From: Azohydromonas australica DSM 1124
Lineage (GTDB): Bacteria; Pseudomonadota; Gammaproteobacteria; Burkholderiales; Burkholderiaceae_C
Assembly: GCF_000430725.1 (NCBI RefSeq)
Contig: NZ_KE387204.1
Span: 193,241 to 257,240 of the forward strand
DNA: 64,000 nt
Direction of reading: 5' to 3'
In this document: one piece after another, positions 51,313 through 60,211 of the stretch
Numbering within the stretch: position 1 is the stretch's first letter
Layout: every line of letters starts with the position of its first letter
Made by a program: the position numbers and the translations under genes
Notes under the pieces: model-generated
What the model was told of the DNA's origin: nothing
The model's database searches: none
The model's input: the letters and a program-made list of their open reading frames with translations, nothing else

Positions 51313-53298
51313 TCACGCCAGCCTGAAAAACGCCATCTCGCCGCTCAGCCGCTGCGCGTTGGTGCTCAGCGACGCGGCGGCGGCGGCGGTCTGCTCCACC
51401 AGGGCCGCGTTCTGCTGCGTCATGGCATCGAGCTCGCCGATGGCCTGGCCGATCTCGCCCAGGCCGGCGGTCTGCTCGCCGGTGCCCTGGCTGATCTCCT
51501 CGATCAGCGTGCGCACGCGCTCGGCGCTGCTGACGATCTCGGCCATGGTGTCGCCGGCTTGGGCCACGATGCGCGAGCCGTTCTCCACCTGGTTCACGCT
51601 GGCGGCGATGAGGTCCTTGATCTCCCGCGCCGCCGCGCCCGATCGCTGCGCCAGCGCGCGCACCTCCGACGCCACCACCGCGAAACCCCGCCCGGCCTCG
51701 CCCGCGCGCGCCGCCTCGACCGCGGCGTTGAGCGCCAGGATGTTGGTCTGGAACGCGATGCCGTCGATGGTGGCGATGATCTCGGCGATGCGCCCCGAGG
51801 CGTCGCGGATGCCCGCCATGGTGTGCACGACGTCGCCCACCACCTGGCTGCCCTGCGCCGCCACCTCGGCGTTGTGGGCCACCATGTCGGCCGCGCCGGC
51901 GGCGGTGGTGGCGGTCTGGCGCACGGTGCGGCCGATCTGCGTCATCGCCGCGGCCGTGCGCTGCAGGTGCGCCGCGCTCTGCTCGGTGCGGCGCGACAGG
52001 TCCATGGAGGCGGCAGCCACCTCCTCGCTGGCGGTGTTGATCTCGCCCGAGCCCGCGCGCACCTGGCTGACGGTGCGGCGCAGCGCCTCCAGCGTCGCGG
52101 CCAGCGTGCCCATGAGCTGCGCCACCTCGTCGCGGCCCCAGGCGCGCGGCTGCAGGCTGAGGTTGCCCTGCGAGAGCTGCTGCAGCTGCCGCGCCACCTC
52201 GGAGATGCCGCCCTGCGTCACGCGGTAGAACGCGACCAGGAAATAGATCGCCACCGCCACGCCCGCCGCGGCGATGCCCAGCTTGACCACCATGGCCTGG
52301 CGCAGCCGGTCCACGCGCCGCTCCAGCCGCAGGTCCAGCGCCGCGAGGATGCGGTCGATGCCGGCGTAGTGCGCGGCAATGGCCTGGTTGGCCAGCGCGA
52401 CGAAGGCCGCGGCATCGCCGCGTGGCGTGTCGCCCAGCACCTGCTCGCGCACGCGCTCCAGGAAAGCCTCGTTCGTGGACAGCGCCTGGTCGAGCCGGGT
52501 CTCGTCGGCGATGGCCGCGTCGGCCCGCTGCGCGCGGGCCAGCGACGCCTTGAGCTCCTGCTCCCACATCAGGGCGAAGGCCAGCGCGCTGGCGACCTGG
52601 TCGCGCTGCGCGCTGCCCAGGCTGGCGCTGCGGATGGCCGCGTTGCCCATGCCGCGCATGCGTCCCAGGCCCTCGACCAGCTGCGGCTGCACCTCCACGC
52701 CGGCGCGCATCAGGTAGTAGGTGTCGATGTCCGGATCGAGCGTGAGGTTGGAGGCGTCGGCCACGTCCTTGAGCAGCTCCAGCACCTGGGCGACGAAGCG
52801 CGTGTGCGCGCCAAAGGTGGCGTCGGGCGTGTCCAGCACCTGCTGCTCCTTGAGCGCCAGGTGCTGCTGCAGCAGCAACGTCCAGCGCTCGCGCGTGCGC
52901 AGCTCCGCGCCCAGCGTCTCGTTCACGGCCGCCAGCGCGTTCCAGGCCTGCTCGACGCGGGCTTGCGCCTCGCCCAGGTCAGCCGCCTGGGCCGTGGCGG
53001 CGCGGCGGCGGTTCTGGGCCGCGTCCAGCAGCGGCATCAGCGCCCGGCCGTACTGCACGCCCACCCGCTCGGTGGCGGAGAAGGCGATGCTTTCCATGCT
53101 CACCGACCAGAACGAGAAGGCCAGCAGCAGCAACGGCACCAGGAAGGCCAGCGAGACCACGGCCGCCTTGGCCGGGAAGCCCAGGTTCTGGAACAGCCGG
53201 ATGCCCGGCGCCATGAGGCCGCGGCTGGAGAAGGGAACGGCGCCGGCCGGCGCTTCGGCGCGCGACAGCGCCCGCGGGCGGGTGAGGGGGACGGACAT
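51313..53298 (-). CDS. Methyl-accepting chemotaxis protein
   Basis: A 661-residue chemoreceptor. Transmembrane helix 1 is at about residues 43-66 (AAVVSLAFLVPLLLLAFSFW). A helical periplasmic sensor of about 270 residues follows. Transmembrane helix 2 is near 340-360 (LGIAAAGVAVAIYFLVAFYR), then a HAMP domain. The signalling hairpin tip reads IDGIAFQTNILALNAAVEAA then RAGEAGRGFAVVASEVRALA. No C-terminal receptor pentapeptide is present, so adaptation enzymes would bind otherwise. The ligand is unknown. No che genes are adjacent. Confidence 0.95.
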   Translation of the reverse strand: MSVPLTRPRALSRAEAPAGAVPFSSRGLMAPGIRLFQNLGFPAKAAVVSLAFLVPLLLLAFSFWSVSMESIAFSATERVGVQYGRALMPLLDAAQNRRRAATAQAADLGEAQARVEQAWNALAAVNETLGAELRTRERWTLLLQQHLALKEQQVLDTPDATFGAHTRFVAQVLELLKDVADASNLTLDPDIDTYYLMRAGVEVQPQLVEGLGRMRGMGNAAIRSASLGSAQRDQVASALAFALMWEQELKASLARAQRADAAIADETRLDQALSTNEAFLERVREQVLGDTPRGDAAAFVALANQAIAAHYAGIDRILAALDLRLERRVDRLRQAMVVKLGIAAAGVAVAIYFLVAFYRVTQGGISEVARQLQQLSQGNLSLQPRAWGRDEVAQLMGTLAATLEALRRTVSQVRAGSGEINTASEEVAAASMDLSRRTEQSAAHLQRTAAAMTQIGRTVRQTATTAAGAADMVAHNAEVAAQGSQVVGDVVHTMAGIRDASGRIAEIIATIDGIAFQTNILALNAAVEAARAGEAGRGFAVVASEVRALAQRSGAAAREIKDLIAASVNQVENGSRIVAQAGDTMAEIVSSAERVRTLIEEISQGTGEQTAGLGEIGQAIGELDAMTQQNAALVEQTAAAAASLSTNAQRLSGEMAFFRLA

Positions 53299-53345
53299 GA
53301 GCTCGGGACTCCCAAAGGTGTTTGTTCTTCGAGGCCCGAAAAAGA

Positions 53346-53396
53346 AACGGCGTCCCCTGTTCCGCGGTCTCTAGCCGCGGGCATGGGGACGCCGTT
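53346..53396 (-). terminator. Long terminator after the map operon
   Basis: AACGGCGTCCCC pairs with GGGGACGCCGTT, and a second inner stem CCGCGG/CCGCGG extends it. On the minus strand the stem is followed by TTTCTTTTTC, a good rho-independent signal for transcripts coming from parD-map. The rest of the 310-base gap 53299-53608 shows no gene. Confidence 0.8.
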
Positions 53397-53608
53397 GTCC
53401 TGTGTTCACCCTGCCAACGCTGGCCGGCTGCCGTGATGCCTCGGGAAGTCGCCTTGGACCTCCGACAATTGGTTACGCAAGACGCATGCCGTTCCAAGCA
53501 TCAGGAAAAATGCTTCCCGGTGCCCGGGCTCGCACCAAGAGGGTTCGCCAGGCGCGCAAGCTGGTGCGGCGCCAGGCACGGGTGCGGTGCCCGGAAGGGT
53601 GCGAAGCC

Positions 53609-54457
53609 TCAGCGCGCCGCCACGGCTGCGGCGTCCGTCTCGGCCACGCCCTGCGCGGCCGGCGCCTCGATGGGCGGGTAGTCGCCGTAGCCGTCGGGCC
53701 AGGGCGTGAGGATCTCGAAGCCCGTGTCCGTCACCGCCACCATGTGCTCCCACTGGGCGGAGAGCGAGTGGTCCTTGGTGACGACGGTCCAGCCGTCGGG
53801 CAGCTGGCGCACGGCGGCCTTGCCGGCGTTGATCATCGGCTCGATGGTGAAGATCATCCCCGGCTCCAGGCGCAGCCCCTCGCCGCGCCGGCCGTAGTGC
53901 AGCACCTGCGGCTCGTCGTGGTAGACCTGCCCGATGCCGTGGCCGCAGTACTCGCGCACCACGCTGAAGTGTTCGCGGTGGGCCACGGTCTGGATGGCAT
54001 GGCCGATGTCGCCCAGCGTCGCGCCGGGGCGCACCTGCAGGATGCCCGCGCGCAGCGCCTCGTAGGTGGTGCGCACCAGGCGCCGCGCCAGCGGGTTGGG
54101 CTCGCCCACGAAGTACATGCGGCTGCTGTCGCCGAACCAGCCGTCCTTGATGACGGCCACGTCGATGTTCACGATGTCGCCGGCCTTGAGCACCTTGGGC
54201 GACGGGATGCCGTGGCACACCACGTGGTTGACCGAGGTGCACAGCGTCTTCGGGTAGCCGTGGTAGCCGATGTTGGCCGGCACCGCGCCCTGCACGTGGA
54301 CGATGTGCTCGTGGCAGATGCGGTCGAGGTCGTCGGTGCTGACACCCGGCTTCACGTGGGCGCCAATCATGCGCAGCACGTCGGCCGCCAGCTGCCCGGC
54401 GCGGCGCGCCATTTCGATGCCCTCGGCGCCGTGGATGGGAATGCGCCCGGACCTCAT
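53609..54457 (-). CDS. map: Type I methionine aminopeptidase
   Basis: A 282-residue metalloenzyme that removes the N-terminal methionine from new proteins. The metal ligands are in NIDVAVIKDGWFGDSSRMYF (two Asp), REYCGHGIGQVYHDEPQV (His), TIEPMINAGK (Glu) and the C-terminal HMVAVTDTGFEILTPWPDG region (His and Glu neighbourhood). GIPSPKVLKAGD holds the substrate-binding histidine nearby (VVCHGIPS). ATG at 54457 overlaps the stop of the ParD-like gene as ATGA, so it is translated with it. A chromosome often has a second map near rpsB, so this may be an extra copy. Confidence 0.95.
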   Translation of the reverse strand: MRSGRIPIHGAEGIEMARRAGQLAADVLRMIGAHVKPGVSTDDLDRICHEHIVHVQGAVPANIGYHGYPKTLCTSVNHVVCHGIPSPKVLKAGDIVNIDVAVIKDGWFGDSSRMYFVGEPNPLARRLVRTTYEALRAGILQVRPGATLGDIGHAIQTVAHREHFSVVREYCGHGIGQVYHDEPQVLHYGRRGEGLRLEPGMIFTIEPMINAGKAAVRQLPDGWTVVTKDHSLSAQWEHMVAVTDTGFEILTPWPDGYGDYPPIEAPAAQGVAETDAAAVAAR

Positions 54458-54678
54458 GCGCTTTCCTTCCGGTTCAGCTCCATCACCTGGGCGCTGAGCT
54501 TGAGCTCGTCCTGGACCAGCAGCCGGCACAGGTCGCCGTAGCGCAGCTCCGGGTGCAGCTCGCACAGCATGCCGATGCGCATCCAGTGCTCGGCCTGCGC
54601 GTTGATGCTGCGGCTCAGCGCCCCACTGGCCACGCGCAGGTTCTCGTGCATGGGCTCCGAAATCTTGACCAGACCCAT
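54454..54678 (-). CDS. ParD-like antitoxin-family protein
   Basis: A 74-residue protein beginning MGLVKISEPMHENLRVASGA, a short ribbon-helix-helix-like start seen in ParD-like proteins. HWMRIGMLCELHPELRYGDL and CRLLVQDEL follow. No ParE/RelE toxin gene is next to it; the partner position is taken by map, which it overlaps by four bases. AGGAGG stands before the ATG. A perfect 7-3-7 palindrome lies 12 bases upstream, as expected for an autoregulated antitoxin. It may regulate map rather than neutralise a toxin; that is inference. Confidence 0.82.
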   Translation of the reverse strand: MGLVKISEPMHENLRVASGALSRSINAQAEHWMRIGMLCELHPELRYGDLCRLLVQDELKLSAQVMELNRKESA

Positions 54679-54689
54679 CGGGCCTCCTG

Positions 54690-54706
54690 ATATACGAAAC
54701 GTATAT
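54690..54706. promoter_or_regulatory. Perfect palindrome upstream of the ParD-like gene
   Basis: ATATACG-AAA-CGTATAT reads the same on both strands, followed by a further TACGTTTA half-site. It lies 12 bases before the ParD-like start in a short AT-rich island, so it probably overlaps the promoter and is bound by the ParD-like protein itself. Confidence 0.75.
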
Positions 54707-54751
54707 GGTACGTTTATTCCAGGGCCCTGGCCACGGCGCCAGTACGCGCGC

Positions 54752-55621
54752 TCAGAACGCCGCTTGCGCCTGCATGCACACGCTGCCGTCGGGCAGCGCG
54801 CTCCAGACGGTGAAGCCGTCGCCCGCCGGCGCGGCGTTGAGCGTGAGCGGGCGGCCCAGCAGCGCGGGCTGCAGGCCGCGGTAGCGGAAGCGCCGCAGCG
54901 GCCGGCCGGCCAGCCGCTGCGCCAGAGCGGCCAGCAGCGTGGCCTGCAGCGGGCCGTGCACCACCAGCTCGGCGTAGCCCTCCACCGTGCGGCAGTAGTC
55001 GGCGTCGTAGTGGATGCGGTGGCCGTTGAAGGTGAGCGCCGAGTAGCGGAAGAGCAGGGTGGCATCGGGCTCCAGCGTCTCGCTGAACGTGGCCGCGGCC
55101 GGCGCCGGCACGGCCGCGGGCTGGGCACCCGGCGGGGAGGGATGCTTGTAGACGATGTCGTGGCGCTCGGTGAGGGCCAGCTCGTCGCCGTCGAACAGCT
55201 CATGCCGCACGGCCACGAAGACCAGCTCGCCGCTGCGTCCGCGCTTGTGCTCGATGGACTCCACGCTGGAGCGCTTGCACACCGTGGCGCCCAGTGCCGG
55301 CGGGCGGTGGAATTCCAGCTCGCCGCCCGCCCACATGCGGTTGGGCAGCGGCACCGGCGGCAGGAAGCCGCCGCGCGCCGGGTGCCCGTCGCGGCCCAGC
55401 GCCGGCGGCGGCAGCCCCTCCAGGAAATACAGCCAGTGCCACAGCGGTGGCAGCGGCGTGCCGGCCTGGAAGTCTTCCTGCGGCAGGCCCAGCGTCGCGG
55501 CCATCAGCCGCGCATGGCGCACGGCCAGCAGGTCCTCGTCCCAGGCCTCGCGGCCGATCCAGGCGCGCAGGGCGGGGAGGTCCAAAGAGGGGGTGTCTGG
55601 GGAAGGCGTGGAACCAGTCAT
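54752..55621 (-). CDS. MaoC/FAS1-like acyl-CoA hydratase-dehydratase
   Basis: A 289-residue double-hotdog protein of the type that includes mesaconyl-C4-CoA hydratase and HTD2. The N-terminal half has PLPPLWHWLYFLEGLPPPAL and MWAGGELEFHRPPALGA. The C-terminal half has the hydratase pattern RYSALTFNGHRIHYDADYCR with Asn, His and Asp, and LVVHGPLQATLLAALAQRL. It hydrates or dehydrates an acyl-CoA; the substrate is unknown. The start codon shares a base with the LysR stop upstream (TGATG), so regulator and enzyme are one operon. Confidence 0.88.
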   Translation of the reverse strand: MTGSTPSPDTPSLDLPALRAWIGREAWDEDLLAVRHARLMAATLGLPQEDFQAGTPLPPLWHWLYFLEGLPPPALGRDGHPARGGFLPPVPLPNRMWAGGELEFHRPPALGATVCKRSSVESIEHKRGRSGELVFVAVRHELFDGDELALTERHDIVYKHPSPPGAQPAAVPAPAAATFSETLEPDATLLFRYSALTFNGHRIHYDADYCRTVEGYAELVVHGPLQATLLAALAQRLAGRPLRRFRYRGLQPALLGRPLTLNAAPAGDGFTVWSALPDGSVCMQAQAAF

Positions 55622-56568
55622 CAAGGGTTCTCCTCGGTCAGGGAAAGGGTGGAAGCCGATGCCTCCAGCCGGCTCTTCAGGAACTCCACGAACACCCGGA
55701 TCTTCGGCGGTAGGTGCGGCTGCGGCAGCCACAGGGCGTAGGCGGTCGGGCCGAAGGTGCCGGCCGGGCTCCAGCCGGGCAGCAGCTCCACCAGGCGGCC
55801 CGTGCGCAACTCCGGCTCCACCGCGTAGCGCGCCACCAGCCCGGCGCCCACGCCGGCCAGCACCAGGTCGCGCACCACCTCGCTGCTGTTGACGATCACG
55901 TTGCCTCGCACCTTCACCGCCTCGCGCTCGGCCCCACGCTGCAAGACCCACTCATCCGCCGGCGAGGCGTAGCCGTAGGACAGGCAGTTGAGCCCTGCCA
56001 GCTCGCGCGGGTGCTCCAGCACGCGCCCGTCCAGGTAGGCCGGCGCCGCGCAGACCACGTAGCGCACGGGCATCAGCGGCCGGGCCACCACGTGCTCGGG
56101 CAGCGAGCGCGTCAGGCGCAGCGCCAGGTCGTAGCCCTCCTCGGCCAGGTCCACCATGCGGTCCAGCAGCGCCAGCTGCACGCGCAGCTCCGGGTACGCG
56201 GCCAGGAAGTCCGGCAGCACCGGCGCCACGCACAGCCGGCCGAATGCCACCGAGGCCGTCACCCGCAGCAGCCCGCGCGGCGCCTGGCTCAGCTGCAACA
56301 GCTCGCTGCGCGCCTCCTCCAGCAAGGCCAGCGACTGCAGCGCCCGCGCATGCAGCGCCTGCCCGGCCTCGGTCATGGACAGCGCGCGCGTGCTGCGCTG
56401 CAGCAGCTTCACGCCCAGGCTGCGCTCCAGCCGGTCCACCCGCCGGCTCACGGCTGACTTCACTAGGTCCAGCCGCCGCCCCGCGCCCGAGAAGCTGCCT
56501 TGCTCCACCACCAGCGCGAACACCGCCATGTCCTCCATCTGCTCCAGCAGGCTTTTATCGAGGCTCAT
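55621..56568 (-). CDS. LysR-family transcriptional regulator
   Basis: A 315-residue LysR protein of the CrgA/DmlR group. The DNA-binding start is MEDMAVFALVVEQGSFSGAG then RRLDLVKSAVSRRVDRLE. Effector-domain signatures are YDLALRLTRSLPEHVVARPL and VIVNSSEVVRDLVLAGVGAG, then LVELLPGW. It is transcribed into the MaoC-like gene and is divergent from the tautomerase gene at 56674 (105 bases between), which it may control. Confidence 0.93.
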   Translation of the reverse strand: MSLDKSLLEQMEDMAVFALVVEQGSFSGAGRRLDLVKSAVSRRVDRLERSLGVKLLQRSTRALSMTEAGQALHARALQSLALLEEARSELLQLSQAPRGLLRVTASVAFGRLCVAPVLPDFLAAYPELRVQLALLDRMVDLAEEGYDLALRLTRSLPEHVVARPLMPVRYVVCAAPAYLDGRVLEHPRELAGLNCLSYGYASPADEWVLQRGAEREAVKVRGNVIVNSSEVVRDLVLAGVGAGLVARYAVEPELRTGRLVELLPGWSPAGTFGPTAYALWLPQPHLPPKIRVFVEFLKSRLEASASTLSLTEENP

Positions 56569-56673
56569 CGTTCTCTTCCGGGCAACGGTGTGTTGGCTTG
56601 GCAGCGGATAGTAGCGCCGGGAAGTTCCTGGAACCATGGCGGCTCCTTCCCTTCGACACACAGGAGCACGCAC

Positions 56674-57078
56674 ATGCCTTTGGTCCGCATCGCCCTCGCG
56701 GGCACCGATCCCACGCCCGCCCAGGTGGCCGACCTGCAGCGGCGCATGACGGCGCTGATGGCCGATCTGCTGGGCAAGCAGGCCGGGCTCACGGTGGTCA
56801 CCGTGGAGCGGCAGCCGGCCGCGCGCTGGTCCGTGGGCGGCGTGGCCCTGGCCGACGGCACGGCGCTGGCGCACGTCGAAGCGTTCATCACTGCCGGCAC
56901 CAACAGCGCTGCACACAAGTCGGCCTTCATCCGCGCCGCGCACGACGCCTTGGCCACGGTGCTGGGGCCGCTGGCCTCGCCCACCTACGTCCTGGTCCAG
57001 GAGCTGCCGGCCAGCGACTGGGGCTACGACGGCGCCACGCAGGCGGCGCGGCGCGTGGCGGCACCGTCTGGCGCGTGA
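56674..57078 (+). CDS. 4-oxalocrotonate tautomerase-like protein
   Basis: A 134-residue tautomerase-superfamily protein. The chain starts MPLVRIALAGTDPTPAQVAD, so after Met removal Pro is first, the catalytic base of the family. VTVERQPAARWSVGG carries the likely substrate-binding arginine. It is longer than the classical 62-residue enzyme and closer to the double-length or MIF-like members. CAGGAGCACGCAC leads to the ATG. It is divergent from LysR, and may act in aromatic or acid catabolism. Confidence 0.85.
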   Translation: MPLVRIALAGTDPTPAQVADLQRRMTALMADLLGKQAGLTVVTVERQPAARWSVGGVALADGTALAHVEAFITAGTNSAAHKSAFIRAAHDALATVLGPLASPTYVLVQELPASDWGYDGATQAARRVAAPSGA

Positions 57079-57202
57079 AATCCGCACGCCGGCCGCGCCA
57101 TCGCTCCAGCCGCCGGCACTGGGGGCGGCGGACGCGGCTGTCCTTTGCCGGATGCTGCGGGCCGACCAGCCATGAACGGCGGGAACACCGCCGCGATCGA
57201 CC

Positions 57203-57676
57203 ATGCCAAACGCACGAACCGGCCACTGCCAATGCGACGCCGTCCGCTACTGCCTCACGGGCGAACCCTTGACGCTGTTCGCCTGCCACTGCACCGACTG
57301 CCAGCGCCAGTCCTCCAGCGCCTTCGGCATGGCGCTGTGGGTGAGGAAGGCCGACGTGGAAATGCTGTCGGGCGAAATGAAGGAATGGGTGCGCGAGCTG
57401 CCCTCCGGCCGGCGGATGGCCTGCCGTTTCTGTCCCGACTGCGGCACGCGGCTGTTCCACCAGGTGCTGGGCCAGGAGGAGGTCATGAGCATCAAGCCCG
57501 GCACGCTGGAGGACACGCGCGGGCTGCAGCCGGTCGGGCATATCTGGACCAGCCGTCGCCAGCCCTGGGTGCAGCTGGACGAAGGCTCGCTGCACTATCC
57601 CGGCAATCCCGACAATTTCGAGGCACTGCTGGGCGCCTGGCACGCGGCATCGGCTGCCGGCGCCGATCAGCCCTGA
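57203..57676 (+). CDS. GFA-family zinc protein (glutathione-dependent formaldehyde-activating-like)
   Basis: A 157-residue protein with the GFA/CENP-V fold. Zinc ligands are in GHCQCDAVRY, FACHCTDCQRQSSSAFGM and RFCPDCGTRLFHQ. The founding member speeds the addition of formaldehyde to glutathione, although many relatives do other things, so formaldehyde handling here is only possible. It overlaps nothing and is followed 26 bases later by a small SnoaL-like gene. Confidence 0.87.
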   Translation: MPNARTGHCQCDAVRYCLTGEPLTLFACHCTDCQRQSSSAFGMALWVRKADVEMLSGEMKEWVRELPSGRRMACRFCPDCGTRLFHQVLGQEEVMSIKPGTLEDTRGLQPVGHIWTSRRQPWVQLDEGSLHYPGNPDNFEALLGAWHAASAAGADQP

Positions 57677-57702
57677 AAACCACCCTCTTGTCGATTCACG
57701 CC

Positions 57703-58077
57703 ATGGATTCCCTTCTGGACGAATTGCGGCAGCTCGAAGCCGAGTTCCATCACCACGGGCATTTGCCTTCCCTAATACGGCTGGAACAACTGCTGCACGC
57801 GGATTTTCACGAGATCGGCCGCTCCGGCCGGCGCTATGACCGGGAGACGGTGGTGAATTTCCTGCGCTCGAATCCGGCCCTGCCGCCGGTGAATTCCGTC
57901 GGCCATGCGGTGCAGTGGCTGGCCGAGGGCTGCGCGCTGCTGACGTACCGCTCGGAGCAGCGCAGCGCCGATGGTGCGGGCGTGGATGCCACGTGGCGCT
58001 CCTCGGTCTGGCTGCGGACGGAGCGGGGCTGGCAGGTGGTTTTCCACCAGGGCACGCCGGCGGCGCCGCCGGCTTGA
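57703..58077 (+). CDS. DUF4440/SnoaL-like small protein
   Basis: A 124-residue protein with an NTF2-like fold: MDSLLDELRQLEAEFHHHGH then LEQLLHADFHEIGRSGRRYD RETVVNFL, and WRSSVWLRTERGWQVVFHQG at the end. The pattern fits DUF4440. The family covers nuclear-transport-factor-like proteins with no single function. It probably shares a transcript with the GFA-like gene 26 bases upstream and converges with the response regulator. Confidence 0.8.
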   Translation: MDSLLDELRQLEAEFHHHGHLPSLIRLEQLLHADFHEIGRSGRRYDRETVVNFLRSNPALPPVNSVGHAVQWLAEGCALLTYRSEQRSADGAGVDATWRSSVWLRTERGWQVVFHQGTPAAPPA

Positions 58078-58082
58078 TGGCA

Positions 58083-58721
58083 TCACCCCACCAACCCATG
58101 CTCCCGCGCATAGCGCAGCAATTCCACCGCGTTGCCCACGCCCAGTTTCTGGCGCACCAGCGTCTGGTAGTTCGCCACCGTCTTGGGGCTCAGGCGCAGC
58201 TGCTGGGAAATCTCCTCCACGCTGGCGCCGCGCAGCAGCGCCTGCAACACGTCGAACTCGCGCGTGGACAGTTGCAGGTGCGGCGCCGGCTCCGCCGCCT
58301 GCCGCGCAGCCTGCGCCACGTCGGGTGAGAGCGCCAGCTCGCCGCGCCAGGCGCGGTGCACCGCCTCGATCAGCTCCTCCGGCGCGCTGCTCTTGGTCAC
58401 GAAGCCCGCCGCCCCCGCCCGCAGGCACTGCGCCACCGTGGCGGCGCTGTCGTGCATGGTGAACACCAGCACCTTCAGCTCCGGGCGCCGCGCCGACAGC
58501 CGCCGCAACAGCTCCAGCCCGCTGCGGCCGGGCAGCGACAGGTCCAGGATCAGCAGGTCCACCGGGCAGGCCTCGCCCACCGACAGCGCGGCATAGGCGC
58601 TGTCCGCGTCGGCGAACTCGGCCGCCACCGCCATGCCTTCCAGCTCCAGCAGCCGGCGGTAGCCGGCCCGCACCACGGCGTGGTCGTCCACCAAGCCGAT
58701 GCGCAGGGCGCCGGCGCTCAC
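58083..58721 (-). CDS. LuxR-family response regulator (MoxX-like)
   Basis: A 212-residue two-domain regulator. The receiver has acidic residues in IGLVDDHAVVRAG, phosphorylation Asp60 in LLILDLSLPGRSG, and the lysine in GFVTKSSAPEE. The C-terminal LuxR helix-turn-helix is LSTREFDVLQALLRGASVEE then ISQQLRLSPKTVANYQTLV. GTG at 58721 overlaps the kinase stop as GTGA. Together with the next gene it resembles the MoxX/MoxY pair that controls methanol dehydrogenase genes in Paracoccus; this is inferred from kinase architecture and the methylotrophic setting. Confidence 0.9.
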   Translation of the reverse strand: MSAGALRIGLVDDHAVVRAGYRRLLELEGMAVAAEFADADSAYAALSVGEACPVDLLILDLSLPGRSGLELLRRLSARRPELKVLVFTMHDSAATVAQCLRAGAAGFVTKSSAPEELIEAVHRAWRGELALSPDVAQAARQAAEPAPHLQLSTREFDVLQALLRGASVEEISQQLRLSPKTVANYQTLVRQKLGVGNAVELLRYAREHGLVG

Positions 58722-60211
58722 GGGTGCACCTCCGCCGCAGCCGCGGCTTCCACCGTGAAGCGCGCCCGCAGCAGCAGCCCGGGCCGCCCGCCGGAAGGAT
58801 CGCCGGACGCGGCGGCACACCAGTCGAAATCGCCGCCCAGCGCCCAGACCCGGTCCTTGATGCCCGCCAGGCCGCTGCCGCGCTGCAGCGCGGCCTCCAG
58901 GTGGTCCAGCCCGCGGCCGTCGTCGCGCACCGACCAGTCCAGCCGCGGCACGCCGTCCGCGCCCAGCTCCACGCGCACCGCCAGCCGCGCCTCGCCGGCA
59001 TCGGCATGGCGCGCCACGTTGGTCAGCGCCTCCTGGCTGATGCGGTAGAGGCCCAGGATCAGCGCCTGTGGCAGCTCCAGCGCGTCGTGCGCGGCGTCGA
59101 TGTCCAGCGTGAAGCGGGTGCCATGGCCCTGGGCGGCGGTGCTCCAGCCCTGCACCAGCTCCTGCAGCATCGGCCGCAGCCGGCCCAGCGTCTGCGGCAC
59201 GGCGCCCTCGCCGGCGTCGAAGGGGCGCAGCCGCCGCAGCAGCTGGCGCACGTCCTCCTGCACCCGCGCCACCTGCTCGCCCATGCCGGCGGCCACGCCC
59301 TGCAGCGGCGGCTGGTCCTGCAGCCGCCGCGTCAGCCACGCCGCATCCACGCGCAACGCCGTCAGGCGCTGGCCGAACTCGTCGTGCAGGTCGCGCGCCA
59401 GGCGCTGGCGCTCGTCCTCGCGCAGGCTCATCAGCCGGTGGCCCAGCACGCGGCGCGCGGCCTCGATGCGCTCCTGCTCGGCCACCAGGTGCTTGAGCGC
59501 CTGCGCGATGGCCTCCAGCTCGCGCACGGGCATGCGCGGCAGCGCGCGCACCGCGCCCAGGTCCTGCTGCTCGATGCGCCCGATGGCGCCCAGCAGCGCC
59601 CGCAGCGGGTGCAGCGCGCGGCGCACGTTCCGGTGCATCACCGCCAGCATCAGCACGCAGCACAGCGCCAGCAGCCCGAAAGTGCCCGCCAGGTTGCCCA
59701 GCGCCTCCTGCAGCTCGCTGTCGGGCGAGGCGGTGAGCTCCACGCTCCAGGGCCGGCCGTCGGGGCGCGGCACGCTCCAGCGCACGCTGCGCTCGGCCGA
59801 CTCCAGGCCCAGCAGCGCGCCGATGCGGCTCCATCCCGGCGCCGCGGGCGCCCCGGCCGCCTCGCCCGCGCCCGTCAGCGCCCGGCCCTCGGCGTCGCGC
59901 AGCGTCAGCACGAGGTGGCGCAGGCCCGGCAGCTCGCGCAGCGCCTGCAGCGCCGCCGTGTCGTCGCGGTCGGCCAGCGTCGCCAGCACCGCGCCGGCCT
60001 GCGCCAGCGCGAACGAGCCTTCCATCTCACGCCGGGTGTCCTCGCGCACGCGCAGCAAGCCCAGCAGCAGCGCCAGCGCCAGTGCGCCCAGCGCCACCGC
60101 CAGCGCACGGCGCATCACCAGGCGCGGCAATTCCATGGGCAGGGGCGTTGCCGCGGCATCGGAAGGAGGCGAGGCCGCGAGGGTGCTGGGCGGGGCGTGC
60201 AGGGCCGGCAT
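58718..60211 (-). CDS. Membrane sensor histidine kinase (NarX/MoxY-like)
   Basis: A 497-residue kinase. Transmembrane helix 1 is at about residues 35-54 (ALAVALGALALALLLGLLRV). A periplasmic domain of about 115 residues begins RREMEGSFALAQAGAVLATL, like the LapD/MoxY sensor. Helix 2 is near 175-192, then a HAMP domain. The phosphoacceptor is His276 in RQRLARDLHDEFGQRLTAL (HisKA_3). The ATPase has LGLYRISQEALTNVARHADA and VRDDGRGLDHLEA with GSGLAGIKDRVWALGG. ATG at 60211 is chosen; MELPRL at residue 26 is an alternative start. It is divergent from the TonB receptor gene by 210 bases. Confidence 0.9.
   Translation of the reverse strand: MPALHAPPSTLAASPPSDAAATPLPMELPRLVMRRALAVALGALALALLLGLLRVREDTRREMEGSFALAQAGAVLATLADRDDTAALQALRELPGLRHLVLTLRDAEGRALTGAGEAAGAPAAPGWSRIGALLGLESAERSVRWSVPRPDGRPWSVELTASPDSELQEALGNLAGTFGLLALCCVLMLAVMHRNVRRALHPLRALLGAIGRIEQQDLGAVRALPRMPVRELEAIAQALKHLVAEQERIEAARRVLGHRLMSLREDERQRLARDLHDEFGQRLTALRVDAAWLTRRLQDQPPLQGVAAGMGEQVARVQEDVRQLLRRLRPFDAGEGAVPQTLGRLRPMLQELVQGWSTAAQGHGTRFTLDIDAAHDALELPQALILGLYRISQEALTNVARHADAGEARLAVRVELGADGVPRLDWSVRDDGRGLDHLEAALQRGSGLAGIKDRVWALGGDFDWCAAASGDPSGGRPGLLLRARFTVEAAAAAEVHP

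Noticed and set aside
57203..57676. Gfa as the main formaldehyde detoxification enzyme
   Set aside because: The family is functionally mixed and no glutathione-dependent formaldehyde dehydrogenase gene is adjacent; Fae is the clear route.
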